Shown in pieces: positions 7,604-16,174 of a DNA stretch of 32,904 nucleotides. A program made the translations under genes and the position numbers. The stretch's first letter is position 1; every line of letters begins with the position of its first letter. Under the pieces are notes generated by a model. The model searched no databases, was not told where the DNA came from, and was given only the letters and a program-made list of their open reading frames with translations. Source of the stretch: a virus. Where the stretch lies: positions 1 through 32,904 of the IMG/VR virus record IMGVR_UViG_3300027712_000012; one strand, given 5' to 3'.

Positions 7604-8605
7604 TTAAGCGATCAGCACGCCGCAGAATTGCGGGCCTGAAGATGTGAGGTTGCCGGCAAATCCGATGAGCTTAACGATTGCGTCTTGGTTAACTGCTTGA
7701 CGCTCGCCGCCGATTGGCACGAAATTACGATCAGCGTGTGGACGGAACATAATGTATTTAGTGTTCAAGAACCACATATGGTTTGCTGTTGCGGCTGAAC
7801 CGATACCACCGTCCAAAATTACGTCAGATGCCATACCTGCGCCGTAGTATTTCAACGATGCGAAACCAGCGCCAGCTTGCGAATTGCCACCGTCTGTGAT
7901 ACGTTGGATCGACTGCAACGATTGCAAATACAATTTGTAATAGTTGTTGTCGCAAACGATCAGATCAGGCTTGTCAGTTCCACGAATCAACTGAACAGCT
8001 AGAGCATCCATATATGATTGGATGTTCGATGCCGAAACAGCAGAGCCGCCGTTGGTCACGCCTGAATAGGCAACAGATTGCCAAAACGTGAAAGTCGCAC
8101 GATTGATGCCGCCGTATGTGCCGGTTGTTGGTGCGTCAGGAATTGCAGCACCGAGGCCAGTAATGTTTTTGCCTGAGTTACCCGTACCGTCTAGGTAAAT
8201 GTCACCCGAAATACGGTTAGCCAACTGAGCTTCAGCCACATTCATACGACCGTCAAGCAAGTCGATAATCGCTTCTTTACCGCTGTTTTGGATCATTTCC
8301 AAGCCGCTGATCGAAACTGCCGATGCGTACTGGGTGATTGAGAACTGAGCAGCCGAAATGGGGCTGTTTTGCGACACGTTTAACACTTCATAGCCTGAAT
8401 AGCTGTTGGTGTTGTTGGTTGTTGAGTCGTTATACATGATCTCTTGCAAAATCACGTTACCGCCTGAAAACGTCTTTACGTTGCCACGTTCTTTCAAACG
8501 GCGCAGTAAAGCGTTGTTATTTGTTACGTTATCAGCAAGTTCACCTGTGCGGCTTTGAATGTTAGTCGCAATGATGTCGCTGATCGAGCTATTGGCAAAT
8601 GCCAT
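7604..8605 (-). CDS. Major capsid protein
   Basis: This 333-residue protein is the coat subunit, expected to have the HK97 fold. It follows the scaffold gene and has the length, composition and N-terminal pattern (MAFANSSISDIIATNIQSRT, then LADNVTNNNALLRRLKERG) of coat proteins of environmental podoviruses. The QEIMYNDSTTNNTNSYSGYE segment (residues about 54-73) resembles the E-loop part. The following ITQYASAVSISGLEMIQNSG and LDGRMNVAEAQLANRI segments resemble the spine helix and P-domain. GGAG lies seven bases before ATG 8605. There is no protease domain nearby, so maturation probably relies on scaffold exit rather than a dedicated prohead protease. Confidence 0.85.
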   Translation of the reverse strand: MAFANSSISDIIATNIQSRTGELADNVTNNNALLRRLKERGNVKTFSGGNVILQEIMYNDSTTNNTNSYSGYEVLNVSQNSPISAAQFSITQYASAVSISGLEMIQNSGKEAIIDLLDGRMNVAEAQLANRISGDIYLDGTGNSGKNITGLGAAIPDAPTTGTYGGINRATFTFWQSVAYSGVTNGGSAVSASNIQSYMDALAVQLIRGTDKPDLIVCDNNYYKLYLQSLQSIQRITDGGNSQAGAGFASLKYYGAGMASDVILDGGIGSAATANHMWFLNTKYIMFRPHADRNFVPIGGERQAVNQDAIVKLIGFAGNLTSSGPQFCGVLIA

Positions 8606-8625
8606 AGTAATCTCCGATTAGGTTA

Positions 8626-9540
8626 TCAAAAACGCTCATTAAGATTGTCAAATTGCTCCAACAATAATGAACGCCTATCTTGCGCTTTGGTACTCGTTGC
8701 CGCCCCTGGTGTGGAACTTTTAACGCTGACCGCTGCCGCCCGAGCCGCTTTCGCTGCCCTGTTCGATTGTTCCCGTTTTGCCGCATCTGCTTGACCCTGT
8801 GAGGCTTGCTGATGCTTAGTAAACAAGTCATTATCTAGGCGTATTGCTTTTTGATACGCATCATCCAGGTCTTTCGCCACGCCGCTGTTAAGCAACTGGA
8901 TCATTGTTGGACGTGCTTCCTCAAAATACTCTGCTTTTGTTTGAAATTCACTAATTTCATTCAAAAGTGCTTGATTCTGTGCTGCTTCCTGCTGTTGCTT
9001 CCAATTTAACACCTCGCCACGAACTTGTGCAAGCTCGTTTTGAATAGCGTAAAAATTAGGATCAGTTGGTTGAATCTGCACTTCGCCCATATTGATCCCA
9101 TACTGTTGGGCTAGTTGGGCAAAATATGCTTGCTTCTGTTGTGGTGAGCCGTGGCGCAATAAATTATCAGCTTCCATTAAGGCTTTTACCGCCTGCGGTG
9201 CTTCAATGCCAAGCCCACGAATGTTTTGCATATAAGGCTCAATGGCCTGCTGCATTTGATCGGCAAATTGCGCTTTTGACAGCAGAGGCTGAACCCCTGC
9301 TTTCATTTCTTCTTCACGTTTCCAAGCGTATTCTTTTAGCTTTGGATCAGCGGTTGTCCAGGCTTCGTGATAATCCTTTTTCCACGATGCTGGCGGTCTT
9401 TCCCAAACGGGTGGTTCTGGCGGTGGCTCAAGATCGGGTTCGGGCTGAGTCCTGACTGCCTCGACGGGTGTTTCATTCTGAACCTCGTCAAACTGCTGTG
9501 ACAGTAATTCTCGACGATCTGGCTGTTCAGTATTGTCCAT
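8626..9540 (-). CDS. Capsid scaffolding protein
   Basis: A 304-residue, highly charged, Gln/Ala-rich, mostly helical protein immediately upstream of the coat gene, the standard scaffold position. The N-terminus is acidic and Pro-rich (EPDLEPPPEPPVWERPPASW), followed by WKKDYHEAWTTADPKLKEYA, a motif common to phage scaffolds. Long helices follow, and the C-terminus (KREQSNRAAKAARAAAV, then RRSLLLEQFDNLNERF) is basic and may bind coat. AAGGGG lies five bases before ATG 9540. The N-terminal RRELLSQQFDEVQNE and the C-terminal RRSLLLEQFDNLNE echo each other, an unusual internal symmetry. Confidence 0.85.
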   Translation of the reverse strand: MDNTEQPDRRELLSQQFDEVQNETPVEAVRTQPEPDLEPPPEPPVWERPPASWKKDYHEAWTTADPKLKEYAWKREEEMKAGVQPLLSKAQFADQMQQAIEPYMQNIRGLGIEAPQAVKALMEADNLLRHGSPQQKQAYFAQLAQQYGINMGEVQIQPTDPNFYAIQNELAQVRGEVLNWKQQQEAAQNQALLNEISEFQTKAEYFEEARPTMIQLLNSGVAKDLDDAYQKAIRLDNDLFTKHQQASQGQADAAKREQSNRAAKAARAAAVSVKSSTPGAATSTKAQDRRSLLLEQFDNLNERF

Positions 9541-9550
9541 TCATACCCCT

Positions 9551-9871
9551 TTAGGTAAATTTACGGCGTAGTTGTGAAAGAATCTGATTTGCTTGCTTGT
9601 GTGTCATATTTCCCAATTGTTGCCGCATAACTTCCCGCCGTGTATCTTTTGGTGGTGGCAACTTGGTTTCCATCTTTTCGTTACCTACTTCAATGCAGCC
9701 ATGCTGTCGCAAATGGTCACGATGCACCGAACGGCTCGTAATCATCGAACCGTCGATCATAGATTTGTAAGGTGCAATGTCAGGCATAACCATTGGGCCA
9801 AGGCTCTCGTAATGCTCTTTTGAACCTTTCTCGACCAGTTCGCCATTAACGTATATGTAAGTTTTTTTCAT
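9551..9871 (-). CDS. Conserved small phage protein in the head module (106 aa)
   Basis: I recognise this as a recurrent phage protein of unknown function: MKKTYIYVNGELVEKGS, then APYKSMIDGSMITSRSVHRD and HLRQHGCIEVGNE. It is basic at the C-terminus (SQLRRKFT). It has no membrane segment or catalytic motif. It overlaps the upstream 119-residue gene by the ATGA pattern and lies between portal and scaffold, so it is probably an assembly factor or minor head component. Confidence 0.75.
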   Translation of the reverse strand: MKKTYIYVNGELVEKGSKEHYESLGPMVMPDIAPYKSMIDGSMITSRSVHRDHLRQHGCIEVGNEKMETKLPPPKDTRREVMRQQLGNMTHKQANQILSQLRRKFT

Positions 9872-10227
9872 ATCAAAGCTAAAACGTCCTCATCATCCAT
9901 TTCTATGTGTTCGTTGTAAATCCTGTTTACTCGATTCAAATCAGCCAACATTGCATCGTAATCAATCACAGCTGGCGCTTGCGCTGTTGCTTCAATCACA
10001 AACGGTTCTGCAATTTCCTCCGCAATTCTTGGTTTACCCTCAACTATTTGCTCAAATAACGCTAAAACCTCATCTCGTCTTGCTTTTGCTTTGTCTGCCT
10101 CTGCTTTAAGGTAGGCATCTTCCTCTTTTTTGCGTTTACCGCCATCGTGCATATCCATCTCGACGATGACAGGCACATAATCCCATGTCGCATCGTCCCA
10201 CGTTCCGGTATCCCAGTAACCGTTCAT
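9868..10227 (-). CDS. Acidic small protein downstream of portal (119 aa)
   Basis: No family is recognised with confidence. The N-terminus (MNGYWDTGTWDDATWDY) is Trp/Asp rich and resembles short phage proteins found beside portals. It is followed by a charged helix (KKEEDAYLKAEADKAKARRDEVLALFEQI) and an acidic C-terminus (NEHIEMDDEDVLAL). The start overlaps the portal stop by the ATGA pattern, implying coupled translation. It may be a minor head protein; function unknown. Confidence 0.7.
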   Translation of the reverse strand: MNGYWDTGTWDDATWDYVPVIVEMDMHDGGKRKKEEDAYLKAEADKAKARRDEVLALFEQIVEGKPRIAEEIAEPFVIEATAQAPAVIDYDAMLADLNRVNRIYNEHIEMDDEDVLALI

Positions 10228-12572
10228 GCAAGCTCGACCCCCGCGGCTCTCCCATCTGCGCCACGGACAATCTTCTTAGGTGCTGCAATAACCGTCATTA
10301 CGCCATTAATCTTATCCATTGCCATGTTGTGCATATTGTTCATGTTTTCGTGCATCTGAACCATACGGTTCATTGCTTGCGTCACATTGTCACCCAGTTC
10401 TGCGGCAATCTTGGTGCTTGCAGCCTCTTGAGCCTCAAGCAATGGCAAGTCTAAGCCTGGGTTCGCCCCAATCCTAGCCACCATAATCTTGGTTGCAGAC
10501 TCTAGCTCAGTTTTCCACTTTTCCAATTGTTCAGCGGCTTGCAACTTGGCTTGTTCCATTGCCTGCATATACTGTTGTTTTTGCGCCTCAAGTTGTGTTT
10601 CGGCTTGCAGTTTCATTTGGTGCATTTGAACGTCTGCCTGCGCCTTGGCTTGAGCTACCTGAATATCGGCTTGCGCCCGTAGTTGTTCAGCCTGCGCTGT
10701 GGCCTGCATCTTCATTTGCTCGTTTTGGGCTTGAGCTTGCATCTTCATTTGCTCAAACTGCTGCTCTGCCTGCATCTTCATGATTTCAGGGTTTGGCGGT
10801 GGTGGTTGTTGCGCCATCATTTGCTGCTTTTTCTGCAACTCTTGCATAGCCTGGTCAATCGTACCCTCAATCGGTGTGGCTTTTTTGTATGCGCCAACGC
10901 CAAACTTAACCAATTCAATCAACATAGGCACTAACTCTGGCGCTTGTTGACCCATTGGCAAGGCTTGCGTCAAGAACCCACCCATCGCTTGCAAGAACTC
11001 AACTCGCTCACGTTTGTTTTGATTTTCGTCAATCTGCACCAGACTATCTGAGTCAACTTGGATGCGGAACGAACGTAATGGCTTGTCTTGGATTAACTGC
11101 AACGCCTGTGGGATAAGCGCCTGATCTGCCGGTTGCATACCTTGTGCGGCAGCGTACATTAAGATAGTTGTGGGCTGAAATTTAGTGCAAATGACTTGGG
11201 CTTTTAACTGGAATAACTCACTTGCAAACAAGGCAACATCTTCTTGCATCGAGCGCAAGCGCAGTCCTGCATACTGACCCTTAATCTGTTGTGCCGTAGC
11301 GGTTTCACTAGCTGCTGTCTGTCCCCGAACAATGTCACTAATACCTGTGATTTCATAAATTTGGTTTTTGATTTCATCTCTTGCCCGATAGCATTGCAAT
11401 AGAGCATTTGACAGGGTATCCAACGGCAACAAGTCAATAGACCCTTTTAAGCCGCCTTTTTCAGAGAACGCCATCCATTTATCAACAGGGATAAGTGTGT
11501 TGTTATCGCCTTCAGTCAAAAGACGCTGTAAAGTGGGTTGTGATGCGTCATAGACCCCACGCACACGCAATGCCTTAACTAACCCGTCGATACGATCAGT
11601 CAAAATGTCTAGCTCTGTGGCTTGATCTTGATAAAGCACAAAGTCAGGCACAGGCACAAGCGTGTCGCTCGTCATTGTGGCGTACAACGGTTTAGCGCAT
11701 GGAAAGAAATTCTCTAGCTCTAGCGGATCTTCACGTTCATCCAATATGTCTGGGCAACTCTTGCTAATCCAGTACACCTTGCCACTTTCTTTGTCCCAAA
11801 TCTCGCAAATCTTTGCCCTTGTGAAATCTTTGGACTGGGTTGAATACTGTTTATTCGTTTCAGGCCCTGCATCTAATGGTATTTTTTTAGCCATTTCTTC
11901 GCCAAATCGTTCGGCAAGGCTTTCTTTTGTCATGTACACCCAACGCCAGACGCTTGTGACTTCTTCCCATGTTCGTGCAACTGAATGACCAAAATCTTTC
12001 CAATGCACATAATCAGTTGGCGCACACTCGTACTCAATTTCTTCTTGTGGCTCGACTTCTTCACCCAAAGCGCCATCAATGCCAGGCATTGCTGTTTTAA
12101 TTTGTTGGCCTTCGCTGTCAACTTCGTCTACATCTTCTGTGATTTGCAGCCCATCTTCAGGAATGTCTTGCGCCCGAACGTGTGGCTCGTAGCGCACCCA
12201 TGCCACGCCTCGACCACCTAAGAACCTGTCCTCAACTGCGTGTTTCATTGTCGATCTGAAATCGGTGTAATGCTCAATCTCAAAGTCCAAGGCACGTTCA
12301 ATGAGTTGTGCGGCAACACGGGCAACTGGATCGTTATCGCCAAAGCGTCTAGCAACGTCTGCTTTTGGTAATCGAGCGTATACGGCAGGGATCAGCGTTT
12401 GTACGTTAGACCACAGAATATTAAATTTAGCGGTTTCGTTTGTATTCTGATTGCGGTTGTCATCACGGTAACGCTTAACAATCTTAGTGGTGCGACCTTC
12501 CCACTTTTTAAATTCATTGTCGTATTGGCTGATTGTATTCAGCCATTTTTGCACACCAGTCAATGCTTCCAT
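10224..12572 (-). CDS. Portal protein with long Gln/Met/Ala coiled-coil C-terminus
   Basis: A 782-residue portal, the dodecameric DNA channel at one capsid vertex. The N-terminal part (LNTISQYDNEFKKWEGR ... NILWSNVQTLIPAVYARLPK) and the central wing/stem segments (RGGRGVAWVRYEP-like, EITGISDIVRGQTAASETAT) are typical of large podovirus portals. Residues about 590-705 form an extended helix with repeats of MKMQAQAQ/AQADIQVAQAKAQADV type, matching the barrel seen in P22-like portals. The frame is open to a TTG at 12587, but ATG 12572 with GAGAA upstream, just after the methyltransferase stop, is a better start. It is upstream of the scaffold and coat genes. Confidence 0.9.
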   Translation of the reverse strand: MEALTGVQKWLNTISQYDNEFKKWEGRTTKIVKRYRDDNRNQNTNETAKFNILWSNVQTLIPAVYARLPKADVARRFGDNDPVARVAAQLIERALDFEIEHYTDFRSTMKHAVEDRFLGGRGVAWVRYEPHVRAQDIPEDGLQITEDVDEVDSEGQQIKTAMPGIDGALGEEVEPQEEIEYECAPTDYVHWKDFGHSVARTWEEVTSVWRWVYMTKESLAERFGEEMAKKIPLDAGPETNKQYSTQSKDFTRAKICEIWDKESGKVYWISKSCPDILDEREDPLELENFFPCAKPLYATMTSDTLVPVPDFVLYQDQATELDILTDRIDGLVKALRVRGVYDASQPTLQRLLTEGDNNTLIPVDKWMAFSEKGGLKGSIDLLPLDTLSNALLQCYRARDEIKNQIYEITGISDIVRGQTAASETATAQQIKGQYAGLRLRSMQEDVALFASELFQLKAQVICTKFQPTTILMYAAAQGMQPADQALIPQALQLIQDKPLRSFRIQVDSDSLVQIDENQNKRERVEFLQAMGGFLTQALPMGQQAPELVPMLIELVKFGVGAYKKATPIEGTIDQAMQELQKKQQMMAQQPPPPNPEIMKMQAEQQFEQMKMQAQAQNEQMKMQATAQAEQLRAQADIQVAQAKAQADVQMHQMKLQAETQLEAQKQQYMQAMEQAKLQAAEQLEKWKTELESATKIMVARIGANPGLDLPLLEAQEAASTKIAAELGDNVTQAMNRMVQMHENMNNMHNMAMDKINGVMTVIAAPKKIVRGADGRAAGVELA

Positions 12573-12573
12573 C

Positions 12574-13185
12574 TTAAATTCTCGCAAAAATTACGTCACG
12601 GTTGACCCGCCCGACGATCTGATAGCCCCAATTCGCAAGCAAATTAATCGTATTTTCATTGCTATAACCGTATCTTTCGCCACAACCTTTAAGCTCTAGC
12701 GTGATAACCGGATATGTTTTTTTAATGGTTTGTTCTGCGCCAAGCAACGCCAAATGTTCGTAACTTTCAATATCTAACTGGATAAAATCACAATCATTTA
12801 CATCAAACGAGTCAATCGTAAGGACTCGCACCTCATTGCCTGCTTTGATTTGATGCGCTCCTATATTGTCAGGCTGGATTCTGTCAACAGCCGCAATACC
12901 TGTTTTGTCACCAAACGCAGCTTGCGTATGTTCAATGTTTAAAATGCCTTTTGTATTTAATACCAAGGCTGAATAATTTAACGCATCAGGCTCGACGGTA
13001 ATCACTCTTTCAAAATAGTTAGCCATATTTGCAGGAAATAATCCAATGTTGCCACCTGCTTGAATGACAGTTCTGAAGTTGTTAACGTAAATGTAACTTA
13101 ACGTTAAATCAGGCAATTCGTTTAACAATGCCGTGATGCAAACTTCATCAAAGTCAGGTACGTACCAGCCTTCAACCAATTTCAT
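12574..13185 (-). CDS. FkbM-family methyltransferase
   Basis: A 203-residue SAM-dependent methyltransferase of the FkbM type, which usually O-methylates sugars. The SAM loop is RTVIQAGGNIGLFPANMA (residues about 38-56), followed by the acidic ribose-binding VITVEPDALN. The late FkbM signature is complete: LTIDSFDVNDCDFIQLDIES, then YEHLALLGAEQTI and YPVITLELKG. It overlaps the glycosyltransferase gene upstream by 14 bases and ends one base before the portal start. The pairing with a glycosyltransferase suggests methylation of a sugar added to a virion or host-surface molecule. Family is confident; substrate is inference. Confidence 0.88.
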   Translation of the reverse strand: MKLVEGWYVPDFDEVCITALLNELPDLTLSYIYVNNFRTVIQAGGNIGLFPANMANYFERVITVEPDALNYSALVLNTKGILNIEHTQAAFGDKTGIAAVDRIQPDNIGAHQIKAGNEVRVLTIDSFDVNDCDFIQLDIESYEHLALLGAEQTIKKTYPVITLELKGCGERYGYSNENTINLLANWGYQIVGRVNRDVIFARI

Positions 13186-13762
13186 ACGGTATCCTTGTTT
13201 GTTCCCACGGTCTAGGTTTGCCGTGGAATATTACTACCTTGGCATCGTCTAACCCGTTTGGCAGCACATCAGCCTTAAAGCTCACTATCCCATCCGCAAT
13301 ATCCTGCCAGTATGTCACTTTGTCCCGCATAAAGTGTTCAATGTAAGTCTGGTCACCACCCGCCGTATACATCTGTAATGCAGCAAACTTGTCGTACAAA
13401 TCAACAGATTTTGACCAATACATCATGCTTGATTGCATTGCTTTCGGGTTGTATTGACCCCGATAAACATCACGCATAATCACAAAATCATGCTGCTTTG
13501 CCGCCTCAATCATTGCCGTACAGTCACCAGTCAACACGGTATCTAAGTCAAAATACAGCGCACTTGGTAACCTAAACAACTCCATCTTTGACCACCAACC
13601 GTCCCAATTGTGCAGCAAAGGCAACGTGTGGCAATCCAGTTTTAGATCAGATAAACAAACAAACGCATGGCTTGGCAAATATTTGGCACACATCTTTTCA
13701 AGCGCATAAACGTGTTCAGGCTTGAAATCACCACCAGACCGCAATACGCTTGCTACGATCAT
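13172..13762 (-). CDS. GT-A-fold glycosyltransferase-like protein
   Basis: A 196-residue protein with glycosyltransferase family 8-like features. It begins with MIVASVLRSGGDFKPEHVYA (nucleotide-sugar-binding strand). It has the DxD metal site in LYFDLDTVLTGD (residues about 69-80), the acceptor-side GGDQTYIEHF (about 135-144) and the C-terminal VVIFHGKPRPWE that closes the active site in this class. It is shorter than cellular GT8 enzymes, as is common in phages. It overlaps the gene upstream by ATGA and the FkbM gene downstream by 14 bases. It probably transfers a sugar to a virion protein or host envelope component. Confidence 0.82.
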   Translation of the reverse strand: MIVASVLRSGGDFKPEHVYALEKMCAKYLPSHAFVCLSDLKLDCHTLPLLHNWDGWWSKMELFRLPSALYFDLDTVLTGDCTAMIEAAKQHDFVIMRDVYRGQYNPKAMQSSMMYWSKSVDLYDKFAALQMYTAGGDQTYIEHFMRDKVTYWQDIADGIVSFKADVLPNGLDDAKVVIFHGKPRPWEQTRIPYEIG

Positions 13763-14082
13763 TGCGTAAAAATACCTACCGCCATGACTTCAACGCCTGC
13801 GCCAGTTGTAATCTTCCAAGCGCCGTTTGCAGATACTGCGTTTAGCTCGATGTTATACACACCAATGCCGCCGCCGACCGCAGCTGGCAACACAGTATGC
13901 GTCAAAATGCCTGCGCCTGTACCGTCAACGATTTGAACCGTTGAAGTCAATGCTGTATTGACCGTACAAACCAATCTGTGAATGTAATCACCAATTGCGC
14001 CTGTACCGCCTAAAACCTGCGCCGATGAACTTGCTGCAATGTGTTCGTATTGGTAACGATAAGGATTTGCTACGCCACTCAT
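13759..14082 (-). CDS. Small conserved phage protein after terminase (107 aa)
   Basis: A 107-residue, low-charge, beta-rich protein opening MSGVANPYRYQYEHIAASSS and continuing AQVLGGTGAIGDYIHRLVC, with a C-terminal WKITTGAGVEVMAVGIFTQ. I recall similar small proteins near terminase or coat genes in podoviruses, probably a virion-surface or decoration component. It overlaps the terminase stop upstream by ATGA. No catalytic motif is visible. Confidence 0.7.
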   Translation of the reverse strand: MSGVANPYRYQYEHIAASSSAQVLGGTGAIGDYIHRLVCTVNTALTSTVQIVDGTGAGILTHTVLPAAVGGGIGVYNIELNAVSANGAWKITTGAGVEVMAVGIFTQ

Positions 14083-15416
14083 AATCTTCTACTCCGTTGT
14101 GTTGTGTGGGTTGCCCACATATCATTTAAAGTTACTGTGTTTTCTGGCCCGACCATAAGAGGCTTTTCTGTATCTGCTTGCTTAACCTTTGGCTCTAGCC
14201 TCCAAGCAATCGCCAACATCCTAAATGCGTCAGCTGGGTGAGAAGTCCAATCATGCCTGGGCGTTTGCCTAAATGCCTTCTTGTCCTCGTCATATTCCCG
14301 TTGATATTGCCTTAGTGCTTCTAACCCATCGTGTGTGCGTTCAGCATCAAACCAACATTGCGACAACATCTGCCTGACCGCTTGAATCCCATCTTGCACC
14401 GACAAGTCAGGCACGATAGCCATGTTGTTGATACCTAAATACTCTGCCAATTGCTCAATGACTGACTTACCCGCAGCTGCCAAGGTTTTAGCCCTCGCGT
14501 CATGCGGTAGGTAATGTTTACCGTAAATATACGGCTTTTGTAGCACTATTTTAGCTATTTCCTCGATATTTGCACCACTTATTGCAAAATAATCAATGAT
14601 GTGGATTTCGTTACGCACGACTTGATACCACCAAATTGCCGTGTCATCTCGATAACCCAAGTCCCAAGCCGTGTGGCAAGGTATGTGCGGATCGTAGTCA
14701 ACACGCCTAACTTGTCCGGCCTCGGTCACTTTGCGTAAGTCCTCGCCATAGAACGCGCCAAGAATAGCCGCCTCAAACGAACACTCATACTCTTGTAGAA
14801 ACTGGTCATCGCTGATCTGTGCGGCAGCTGCTCGTAGCTCTGTGTCAGGCAATAGACCAGACTCACTAGCCTTTAAAACAAGGTGAAACCACTCGTCAGG
14901 CGTTTTCTTAGCTGTTTCAAATATCTGCCAAAACTGGTTTTTACCCTTTGGCGTACCGGCAAACACAGCCCAACCCTGCTTGTCTGACAAAGTAGGACGA
15001 ATGACGTTACCCCACACGCTAGGTCTAAAGTCCCCGTATTCGTCCATAAACACGCCATCAAAACCTAAACCGCGCATTGCATCTGCATTATCAGCACCGA
15101 ACAAACGTATTTTGCCACCAGTTATAAGCTCAACCGTCAGCTCGGCCTCGTTGCTTGATGCAAGAACTGGTGCTGCAAAGCGTTTGATGTAGTCCCAAGC
15201 CACAGACTTAGCTTGGCTGCGAAAAGGTGCAATGTAGGCAAATAGTGGGCTTTCAGTCTTGCACATGAGTGCGGCACGGATAATGTCGTTGATTGCTGCG
15301 ACAGTCTTGCCTGCTCGACGGTGGGCAACCAAGCAAGCCCAACGCTCGGTGCGGTTATGGAATGGTTTGAAAGCGCCCCTTGGAGAGTAGGGCAGAGTTA
15401 CTTCCCGTCTTGCCAC
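14079..15416 (-). CDS. terL: Terminase large subunit
   Basis: A 445-residue packaging motor that cuts concatemeric DNA and pumps it into the prohead. The ATPase domain shows the Walker A variant AHRRAGKT (31-38), the Walker B VFMDE (122-126) and the coupling motif FAGTPKGKNQFW (about 153-164). The RNase H-like nuclease domain begins at HTAWDLGYRDDTAIWW (about 239-254), whose Asp residues are the likely metal ligands. Length is normal for short-tailed phages. It overlaps the putative small subunit by 19 bases and the next gene by ATGA. Relatives with this motif set often package headful style, but the packaging mode cannot be read from sequence alone. Confidence 0.95.
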   Translation of the reverse strand: MARREVTLPYSPRGAFKPFHNRTERWACLVAHRRAGKTVAAINDIIRAALMCKTESPLFAYIAPFRSQAKSVAWDYIKRFAAPVLASSNEAELTVELITGGKIRLFGADNADAMRGLGFDGVFMDEYGDFRPSVWGNVIRPTLSDKQGWAVFAGTPKGKNQFWQIFETAKKTPDEWFHLVLKASESGLLPDTELRAAAAQISDDQFLQEYECSFEAAILGAFYGEDLRKVTEAGQVRRVDYDPHIPCHTAWDLGYRDDTAIWWYQVVRNEIHIIDYFAISGANIEEIAKIVLQKPYIYGKHYLPHDARAKTLAAAGKSVIEQLAEYLGINNMAIVPDLSVQDGIQAVRQMLSQCWFDAERTHDGLEALRQYQREYDEDKKAFRQTPRHDWTSHPADAFRMLAIAWRLEPKVKQADTEKPLMVGPENTVTLNDMWATHTTQRSRRL

Positions 15417-15694
15417 TTGACCACCATTTCAATCGGGCCATCATTAGCGCCAGTATGTTCGGTTCGTGCAAGTTTAGGAACGTGGTACTCAGCGACAGCC
15501 ATGAAACATTCAAATGCTGTCTTTGGCCCATATCGATCATCTACAGCGATCTGCTCAAGCCACGTTTGTAATAAGTGTGCATTACCATCAACAAACGCTG
15601 CAATCGCCTCACGAGCCTTTGTGGTGGATTTGTTAGGCACTCCCTTGGGTCTGCCTGCACCTTTAATATTTGTTAATTGTTTTTTAACTGCCAT
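15398..15694 (-). CDS. terS: Putative terminase small subunit
   Basis: A 98-residue basic protein just upstream of terL, overlapping it by 19 bases. The N-terminus (AVKKQLTNIKGAGRPKGVPN) is a basic, DNA-binding-type tail, followed by STTKAREAIAAFVDGNA and a helical body to VAEYHVPKLARTEHTG. This arrangement is that of small terminase-like proteins which recognise the packaging site. The frame is open further upstream, but ATG 15694 has GAGAAAG upstream and avoids overlap with the 94-residue gene. The assignment rests mainly on position and the GRPKGVPNK element. Confidence 0.75.
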   Translation of the reverse strand: MAVKKQLTNIKGAGRPKGVPNKSTTKAREAIAAFVDGNAHLLQTWLEQIAVDDRYGPKTAFECFMAVAEYHVPKLARTEHTGANDGPIEMVVKWQDGK

Positions 15695-15737
15695 ATCTTT
15701 CTCAATTGTCGTAGATTTAAGATATTTTAAGTTTAGC

Positions 15738-16022
15738 TTACTTATTCCGTTCGCTGATATTCTTGGCTTTTGCCCTTGCATCTTCTTTGCTTGATGCGCC
15801 CCATGCTTTTAAGGCTAGGGCTAGTCTGGTCGGTTTCCCGTCTTTTTCCATTGGCCCTGGCATATTGCCCATTCGTGCAAGAAAACTGGCTCGGCGTGGG
15901 TTATCGCCTGCCTTAACGGGTGGCTTGAGGTTCATGCCCTCTGCTTTGGCACTCGCTCGACCCTTGGCATTTAGACCGCCAGCAGGGTTCTTGCCCTCCT
16001 TACGTTGCCAAGCCGCTGTCAT
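15738..16022 (-). CDS. DUF6321-like basic phage protein (94 aa)
   Basis: This 94-residue, very basic protein opens MTAAWQRKEGKNPAGGLNAK and continues GRASAKAEGMNLKPPVK with RRASFLARMGNMPGPMEKDG. I recognise it as a family of small phage proteins usually labelled DUF6321, often found near structural genes; function unknown. High Lys/Arg content suggests a nucleic-acid or capsid-interior role. It overlaps the stop of the 51-residue gene by the ATGA pattern. Confidence 0.8.
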   Translation of the reverse strand: MTAAWQRKEGKNPAGGLNAKGRASAKAEGMNLKPPVKAGDNPRRASFLARMGNMPGPMEKDGKPTRLALALKAWGASSKEDARAKAKNISERNK

Positions 16023-16174
16023 TTCTTAGTGTCCTTGGCTGTCTTCGCTGATTCTTTAAAGTCTTTAGCCGTAGGTGCGCCTGGTGAGCCTGGCTTTCTC
16101 ATGTGTTCGCCGCTGCCTGCTTTAATTCGTTCCTGTTTGGCAAGAATGTTTGCGTAGAGTCCAGGCTTATTCAT
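16019..16174 (-). CDS. Small basic phage protein (51 aa)
   Basis: A short gene translating to a protein that opens MNKPGLYANILAKQERIKAG, then has SGEHMRKPGSPGAPTAKDF and a Lys-rich end. The LYANI...KRI.AGSGE.MRKPG pattern recurs in small proteins next to DUF6321-like genes in environmental phages. It is bounded by ATGA overlaps on both sides, which strongly supports that it is real. Function unknown. Confidence 0.8.
   Translation of the reverse strand: MNKPGLYANILAKQERIKAGSGEHMRKPGSPGAPTAKDFKESAKTAKDTKK

Noticed and set aside
15727-15741. Fifth operator-like site TTAAGTTTAGCTTAC before the small terminase gene
   Set aside because: The dyad spacing is five bases rather than four and no good promoter overlaps it; kept only as a weak possibility.
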